Part shown: positions 59,474-64,000 of the stretch, one piece after another
Position numbering within the stretch: the first letter of the stretch is position 1
Layout: each line of letters begins with the position of its first letter
Assembly: GCF_027943945.1 (NCBI RefSeq)
Contig: NZ_AP027141.1
Location: 930,001-994,000 of the forward strand
Length of the DNA: 64,000 bases
DNA from: Microbacterium terricola
GTDB lineage: Bacteria > Actinomycetota > Actinomycetes > Actinomycetales > Microbacteriaceae
Direction of reading: 5' to 3'
Program-made: the position numbers and the translations under genes
The notes under the pieces: generated by a model
What the model was told of the DNA's origin: nothing
Seen by the model: only the letters and a program-made list of their open reading frames with translations
Databases searched by the model: none

Positions 59474-62143
59474 ATGGCCAGGAGCTCGAGCTCGACCACG
59501 AGTGGACGCACGCCCGCGAAGGGCTCATCGTCGCGCGCGAAGAAGCCCGAGCCGGCGCCCAAGCGCTACGTCGGAGAGCCTGAGAAGCCCTCCGTCGGCG
59601 CCCGCGCCTGGATGGGCCTGGCCCACGCCGCGGGCGGCATGTTCCGCGCGTTCGGGCTCGAGAGTCTCGAGAAGGACCAGCGTCGCGACGGGTTCCCGTT
59701 CCTGCTCGTGCTGCTGGCGATCGCAGGCGCGGTGGTGGAGTGGTTCTTCATCGGCACCGACGTCGCCACGACGATCAGCGCATACAGCGTCGGCGGGCTC
59801 GTCGGTCGCGTGGCGTTCGTCATGCCCGTGCTGCTCGTCGTGCTGGCCGGATGGCTGTTCCGGCATCCGGCCTCGGTGCACGACAACGGGCGCATCGGCA
59901 TCGGCTTCGGACTGTTCGTGCTCACGCTGGCGGGGTTCTGCCATGTCGCGGGCGGTCGTCCGCAGCCGCGCGAGGGCCTGCCCGCGCTGAGCGAGGCCGG
60001 CGGCGTGCTCGGATGGATGCTGGGCGAGCCGCTCGCCCTGGTCCTCACCGACATCGGCGCGTACATCGCCCTGGCGCTGCTGAGCGGCCTCAGCATCCTG
60101 ATCCTCACGAAGACCCCGCCGAACCGCATCGGGCAGCGCCTGGGCGACCTGTACGCCTGGACCTTCGGCGCGGAGCGCCCCGCGCCGGCCGAGCCGGGCG
60201 CCTTCACCCCCGACGACGCGGACGACGCCGACGCGAGCCTGCCATGGTGGCGCCGCAACAGGACCGGCCGCGAGAAGGACGTCGACGAGGGGCTCGACTC
60301 CGATGCCCTCACGGCCCTGCTGAATCCGAGCGAGGCGGAGGGCGGCTTCGACCAGGTCATCGCGCCGCCGCCGCCGCTGCCCACGCCCGCCGAGGCCCTG
60401 ACCGAGGTCATCGACCCCGCGGTGATCGCGGGCGCCGCAGCCGCGGCGAAGGGCGGCACCGCGCTGCGCGACGACACGGATGCGGTGGATGAGATGCTGC
60501 CGGGGCTCTCCGGCCTCGGGGGAGACGGTGCGCGCACCGCGCCCGTCGCCCCGTACCACCTGCCCTCGGTGACGGCGCTCGCCGCCGGAACTCCGCACAA
60601 GGCGCGGTCCGAGGCCAACGACCGCACGGTCGCCGCGATCACGGCCGTGCTCGATCAGTTCTCCGTCGATGCACGGGTCACCGGCTTCTCGCGCGGCCCG
60701 ACGGTCACCCAATACGAGATCTCCCTGGGCCCGGGCGTCAAGGTCGAGCGCATCACCGCGCTGACCAACAACATCGCCTACGCCGTCGCCTCCAACGAGG
60801 TGCGCATCCTCGCGCCCATCCCGGGGAAGAGCGCCATCGGCGTCGAGATCCCGAACACCGACCGCGAGATCGTCACCCTGGGCGACGTGCTGCGCTCGTC
60901 GGCCGCCACCTCGCTCACGCACCCGATGACGATCGGCGTCGGCAAGGACGTCGGCGGCGGCTACGTCGTCGCGAACCTCGCCAAGATGCCCCACCTGCTC
61001 GTCGCCGGCTCCACCGGCTCCGGCAAGTCGAGCTTCGTGAACTCCATGATCACCAGCCTCCTGATGCGCGCGAAGCCGTCCGAGGTGCGCATGGTGCTGA
61101 TCGACCCGAAGCGCGTCGAGCTGACCTCGTATGCGGGCGTCCCGCACCTGATCACCCCCATCATCACGAACCCGAAGAAGGCGGCCGAGGCGCTGCAGTG
61201 GGTCGTGAAGGAGATGGACATGCGGTACGACGACCTCGCGTCGTTCGGGTACCGCCACATCGACGACTTCAACCGCGCCGTCGTCGCCGGCGAGGTCACC
61301 ATGCCGGCGGGCAGCGAGCGCGTGCTCAAGCCCTACCCGTACCTGCTAGTCGTCGTCGACGAGCTCGCCGACCTCATGATGGTGGCGCCGCGCGACGTCG
61401 AGGACTCGATCGTGCGCATCACGCAGCTGGCGCGGGCGAGCGGCATCCACCTCGTGCTCGCCACGCAGCGGCCGTCCGTCGACGTCGTCACCGGCCTCAT
61501 CAAGGCGAACGTGCCGTCGCGACTCGCGTTCGCGGTGACGAGCGTCACCGACTCCCGCGTCATCCTCGACCAGCCGGGCGCCGACCGCCTGATCGGGCAG
61601 GGCGACGGCCTCTTCCTTCCGATGGGCGCCTCCAAAGCCGTCCGCGTCCAGGGCGCGTGGGTCAGTGAGAGCGAGATCGAGAAGGTCGTCAAGCACGTCA
61701 CCCGCCAGGCGCGGCCCGAATACCGCGACGACGTCGCCGTCGAGGCGCAGAAGAAGGAGGTCGACGCCGACATCGGAGACGACCTCGAGCTGCTGCTGGC
61801 CGCCGCGGAGCTCGTCGTCTCGTCGCAGTTCGGCTCGACATCGATGCTGCAGCGCAAGCTGCGCGTCGGCTTCGCGAAGGCCGGGCGCCTGATGGACCTG
61901 CTCGAGTCCCGCGAGATCGTGGGGCCGTCCGAGGGTTCGAAGGCGCGCGATGTGCTGGTAACCAACGAGCAGCTGCCCGGCGTCCTCGCCCGGCTGCGCG
62001 GCGACGACGCGCCGGCGGCCGCGCCGGCAGCGGCATCCGCCGACCCGTACGGCGCCGACCCGGTCGAGGCCCAGTACGACGGCTATCCCGTCGTCGAGGC
62101 CGACGGCGACGAGGACGCCTGGGGGCTCACCGGCCGCGACTGA
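59474..62143 (+). CDS. ftsK: DNA translocase FtsK
   Basis: 889 residues. A Ser/Lys-rich N-terminus, four membrane helices (about 70-210), an acidic linker, the FtsK/SpoIIIE motor (Walker [11 protein letters not shown], Walker [14 protein letters not shown]) and the gamma winged-helix domain ([32 protein letters not shown]) that reads polar DNA motifs. It pumps chromosome arms through the septum and activates XerCD. TAACGT ends seven bases before ATG 59474, preferred over GTG 59465. The Ala/Asp-rich tail is disordered. Membrane spans rule out a plasmid-type TraSA protein. Confidence 0.96.
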   Translation: MARSSSSTTSGRTPAKGSSSRAKKPEPAPKRYVGEPEKPSVGARAWMGLAHAAGGMFRAFGLESLEKDQRRDGFPFLLVLLAIAGAVVEWFFIGTDVATTISAYSVGGLVGRVAFVMPVLLVVLAGWLFRHPASVHDNGRIGIGFGLFVLTLAGFCHVAGGRPQPREGLPALSEAGGVLGWMLGEPLALVLTDIGAYIALALLSGLSILILTKTPPNRIGQRLGDLYAWTFGAERPAPAEPGAFTPDDADDADASLPWWRRNRTGREKDVDEGLDSDALTALLNPSEAEGGFDQVIAPPPPLPTPAEALTEVIDPAVIAGAAAAAKGGTALRDDTDAVDEMLPGLSGLGGDGARTAPVAPYHLPSVTALAAGTPHKARSEANDRTVAAITAVLDQFSVDARVTGFSRGPTVTQYEISLGPGVKVERITALTNNIAYAVASNEVRILAPIPGKSAIGVEIPNTDREIVTLGDVLRSSAATSLTHPMTIGVGKDVGGGYVVANLAKMPHLLVAGSTGSGKSSFVNSMITSLLMRAKPSEVRMVLIDPKRVELTSYAGVPHLITPIITNPKKAAEALQWVVKEMDMRYDDLASFGYRHIDDFNRAVVAGEVTMPAGSERVLKPYPYLLVVVDELADLMMVAPRDVEDSIVRITQLARASGIHLVLATQRPSVDVVTGLIKANVPSRLAFAVTSVTDSRVILDQPGADRLIGQGDGLFLPMGASKAVRVQGAWVSESEIEKVVKHVTRQARPEYRDDVAVEAQKKEVDADIGDDLELLLAAAELVVSSQFGSTSMLQRKLRVGFAKAGRLMDLLESREIVGPSEGSKARDVLVTNEQLPGVLARLRGDDAPAAAPAAASADPYGADPVEAQYDGYPVVEADGDEDAWGLTGRD

Positions 62144-62176
62144 CGTCGCAGCGGCCCCCGCCGATAGGCTCAGCTC

Positions 62177-62749
62177 GTGGCGATTCCCCGGCAGCTCCCC
62201 AACGCGATCACGATCGTGCGCATCTTCTGCGCCCCGATCTTCCTCTGGATGCTGCTGGCCGATGCGGGAGCGGACGGCGCGCTGCGCTGGTGGGCCGCGG
62301 CCCTGTTCATCGTCGCGATCGCCACGGACGGCATCGACGGCTACCTGGCGCGTAAGCACGAGATCGTCACCGACCTCGGCAAGCTGCTGGATCCCATCGC
62401 CGACAAGGTGCTGACCGGCTTCGCGTTCATCGGCCTCTCGATCCTGTGGGAGCTGCCCTGGTGGGTCACGATCGTCGTGCTGATCCGCGAGATCGGCATC
62501 ACCGTCTACCGCTTCATGGTCGTCAGCGACCATGTCCTCGCTGCGGCGTGGATGGGCAAGCTCAAGACCGTGGCGCAGGCTGTCGCGCTGTCGCTCGCGC
62601 TGCTGCCGCTGTGGACGCTCGTGGGGGAGTGGATCTTCTGGGTCAACGGCGTGACGATGACGATCGCGGTGATCCTCACGATCGCCAGCGGCATCGACTA
62701 CATCGTCACCGAGCTGCGCGCGACCAGGCAGCGCCGAGCAGCGGCGTGA
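62177..62749 (+). CDS. pgsA: CDP-diacylglycerol-glycerol-3-phosphate 3-phosphatidyltransferase
   Basis: 190 residues with six membrane helices and the CDP-alcohol phosphotransferase motif DGIDGYLARKHEIVTDLGK-LLDPIADK, which supplies the metal-binding aspartates. It makes phosphatidylglycerol phosphate. TAGGCT ends six bases before GTG 62177. cinA overlaps its end (GTGA). The ftsK-pgsA-cinA-clgR-recA order is a well-known actinobacterial block. Confidence 0.94.
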   Translation: MAIPRQLPNAITIVRIFCAPIFLWMLLADAGADGALRWWAAALFIVAIATDGIDGYLARKHEIVTDLGKLLDPIADKVLTGFAFIGLSILWELPWWVTIVVLIREIGITVYRFMVVSDHVLAAAWMGKLKTVAQAVALSLALLPLWTLVGEWIFWVNGVTMTIAVILTIASGIDYIVTELRATRQRRAAA

Positions 62750-63207
62750 CCGACGCCGCCGCCGTCCTCACGGCGCTCGGCGCCCGCGGGTGGACGGTGG
62801 CGGTCGCCGAATCGCTGACGGGCGGGCTCGTCGTCTCGGCGCTCGTCTCGGTGCCAGGGGCGTCTGCGCACGTGCGTGGCGGAGTCGTCGCCTACGCGAC
62901 CGACGTGAAGGGCTCACTGCTGGGGGTGGACGCCGGCCTCCTCGCGGCGCGCGGCGCCGTCGACCCCGAGGTGGCGCGCCAGATGGCAGAGGGCGTGCGC
63001 ACCCTGCTGGGCGCCGACGTGGGCATCGCGACGACCGGCGTCGCCGGCCCTGACGCACAGGACGGTCAGCCGGTGGGGACGGTGCACATCGCCGTCGTGA
63101 CACCGGAGGCGACGGCCGTGAGCTCGCCGCTCCTGCGCGGCGACCGTGAGGAGATCCGCCAGGCGACCCTCGCCCGCGCGCTCGCCGACTGCCTGGGTCA
63201 GCTCTGA
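62746..63207 (+). CDS. CinA C-terminal-type nicotinamide-nucleotide amidohydrolase
   Basis: 153 residues, only the PncC/CinA amidohydrolase domain: VAVAESLTGGLVVSALVSVPGAS (catalytic Ser/Lys region), GGVVAYATDVKGSLLGV, IATTGVAGPDAQDGQPVGTVHIAV. The N-terminal molybdopterin-like domain of full CinA is missing, as in PncC. It deamidates NMN to NaMN. GTG 62746 overlaps the pgsA stop by four bases. Association with recA downstream (DNA uptake era name CinA) is positional only. Confidence 0.9.
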   Translation: MTDAAAVLTALGARGWTVAVAESLTGGLVVSALVSVPGASAHVRGGVVAYATDVKGSLLGVDAGLLAARGAVDPEVARQMAEGVRTLLGADVGIATTGVAGPDAQDGQPVGTVHIAVVTPEATAVSSPLLRGDREEIRQATLARALADCLGQL

Positions 63208-63365
63208 CGCGCCCGACACCCGACCGGGAATAGCCGGTGTTTCGGGTCCGTTACATTCGGCGATTCCCACCCATTGCACAGCGCACGGGATTAGATTGAC
63301 CTCATTCGGTGTTGTACTGTTGTGCACCCGGATGACGCGGAATCAGAGTGAGGAGGGGGTCCATC

Positions 63366-63674
63366 ATGATCTTGGTTCGTCAAGAAATCGGCGAAGTCCT
63401 TCGCGACTTCCGTCAGCAGAAGGGACGCACCCTCCGCCAGGTCGCGAGTCGCGCCAGTGTCGCACTCGGCTACCTCAGCGAGGTCGAGCGCGGCCAGAAG
63501 GAGGCGTCGAGCGAGATCCTCGCGTCCGTCGCCGAGGCGCTCGATGTGCCGATCTCCACGATCATGCGAGAAGTGGGCGACCGCATCTCCGTTCTCGAGG
63601 GTCTGCAGACGTTCCCCGATGTCGTCCCCGACGAGCTCGTCGCGTCCGTCGACGCCGAGCTGTCGCTGCGCTGA
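63366..63674 (+). CDS. clgR: XRE-type HTH regulator, ClgR-like
   Basis: 102 residues: a single helix-turn-helix domain (LRDFRQQKGRTLRQVASRASVALGYLSEVERGQKEASSEILASVAEALDV) and a short C-terminal tail. This matches ClgR, which activates clp protease and stress genes in actinobacteria and is itself a ClpP substrate. GGAGGGGG precedes ATG 63366. The 158-base upstream gap holds TACTGT (63315-63320) as a -10 candidate. The C-terminus ends LSLR, without an obvious LAA-like degron. Position before DUF3046 and recA supports the call. Confidence 0.85.
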   Translation: MILVRQEIGEVLRDFRQQKGRTLRQVASRASVALGYLSEVERGQKEASSEILASVAEALDVPISTIMREVGDRISVLEGLQTFPDVVPDELVASVDAELSLR

Positions 63675-63704
63675 CCGCCGTCGGCTCCGCCCGGAGACAG
63701 TCGC

Positions 63705-63926
63705 ATGCGCCGCAGTGAGTTCGAGCGCGCCGTCGATGACGAGTTCGGCTCGCAGGCGGGTGTGCTCCTCGCCGATCTCGTGCTCGGCCCGCTGGGCGGG
63801 ATGACCGCGGCCGAGGCGATCGCGGCCGGTGTGCCGCCGCGTGAGGTCTGGCAGGCGCTGTGCGCCGAGACGGACGTCCCGCTCGAACGCCGCTACGGCG
63901 TCGGACGGCTCGAGCCCCGTCGGTAG
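63705..63926 (+). CDS. DUF3046 protein
   Basis: 73 residues, the small actinobacterial DUF3046 family: MRRSEFERAVDDEFG, LLADLVLGPLGGMTAAEAI and VPPREVWQALCAETDVP. Function unknown; it is found almost always between the ClgR-like regulator and recA. No ribosome site better than GGAGA nine bases upstream. Followed by a LexA-type box and promoter. Confidence 0.88.
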   Translation: MRRSEFERAVDDEFGSQAGVLLADLVLGPLGGMTAAEAIAAGVPPREVWQALCAETDVPLERRYGVGRLEPRR

Positions 63927-63958
63927 ACGGATGTCGCGCCGGTGACGGCGTGTCGTGG

Positions 63959-63988
63959 TCGAAGATCCGTTCGATATCCGCGTATGCT
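63959..63988 (+). promoter_or_regulatory. SOS (LexA) box and promoter, probably for recA
   Basis: TCGAAGATCCGTTCGA (63959-63974) matches the actinobacterial LexA site TCGAAC-N4-GTTCGA with one mismatch. TATGCT at 63983-63988 is the -10 element, so a bound LexA would cover the -35 region. The window ends 12 bases later; recA is expected next by gene order. Confidence 0.75.
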
Positions 63989-64000
63989 CCTGCACAGCAG

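Noticed and set aside
59474..62143. FtsK as evidence of a conjugative element
   Set aside because: It has N-terminal membrane helices and a gamma domain and sits in the conserved pgsA-cinA-recA neighbourhood, so it is the chromosomal cell-division protein.
1..64000. tRNA or rRNA genes, transposases, integrase or att sites
   Set aside because: None was recognised on reading both strands; small RNAs without known sequence could be missed.

Overview
The window is 64 kb of very GC-rich, gene-dense chromosome. Its gene content and order (nusA-ylxR-infB-rbfA, truB-ribF, dapB-thyX-dapA-rnj, ftsK-pgsA-cinA-clgR-DUF3046 with a recA-type promoter at the right edge), GTG/TTG starts and family flavours (DUF1206, DUF5302, DUF4395, ThyX, ClgR-like regulator) point to an actinobacterium of the Microbacteriaceae. 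Microbacterium is my best guess; this is inferred from memory of those families, not from a search. There are no rRNA or tRNA genes, no complete insertion sequence, no prophage and no CRISPR array.

Layout. 0-3 kb: a PNPOx-family fragment, a LOG-family protein and two membrane proteins. 3-7.6 kb: the nusA, ylxR, infB, rbfA information-processing cluster. 7.6-13.4 kb: a repeat-filled intergenic stretch, mutY, a P-loop kinase, truB, small membrane proteins, a secreted M23 peptidase and ribF. 13.5-16.8 kb: deoC with a full and a truncated aldehyde dehydrogenase. 16.9-23.5 kb: TANGO2-like protein, coaBC, an SNF2 helicase, an unknown 362-residue protein and pfkA. 23.5-24 kb: a second repeat patch around the remnant of a DUF559 nuclease gene. 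24-36.9 kb: oligopeptidase B, phosphate transporter, phosphoesterase, aspA, FAH hydrolase, PrsW protease, FKBP, YceI, EamA and MFS transporters. 37-46.5 kb: rpsO and pnp, separated by seven accessory genes. 46.8-50.4 kb: aldo/keto reductase, phosphatase, a secreted coiled-coil protein and an acetyltransferase. 50.5-63.9 kb: lysine (dapB, dapA), thymidylate (thyX), a redox cassette (OsmC, DUF4395, thioredoxin), RNase J, FtsK, PgsA, CinA, a ClgR-like regulator and DUF3046, ending in a LexA-type box.

Functional links. NusA, IF2, RbfA, TruB, S15, PNPase and RNase J cover transcription elongation, translation initiation, ribosome maturation and RNA decay. DeoC plus the aldehyde dehydrogenase would convert deoxyribose-5-phosphate to glyceraldehyde-3-phosphate and acetate-level carbon. 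DapB and DapA feed lysine and diaminopimelate.

Most notable non-coding signals. (1) A dispersed GAACA/TGTTC palindromic repeat family sits in two convergent intergenic regions, one of them wrapped around the nuclease remnant. (2) Many genes have a TANNNT element exactly 6 or 7 bases before the start codon, which predicts extensive leaderless transcription. (3) The long structured pnp leader resembles the Actino-pnp RNA class. (4) A 14-codon leaderless upstream ORF overlaps the start of an amidohydrolase gene. All coordinates were read by eye.
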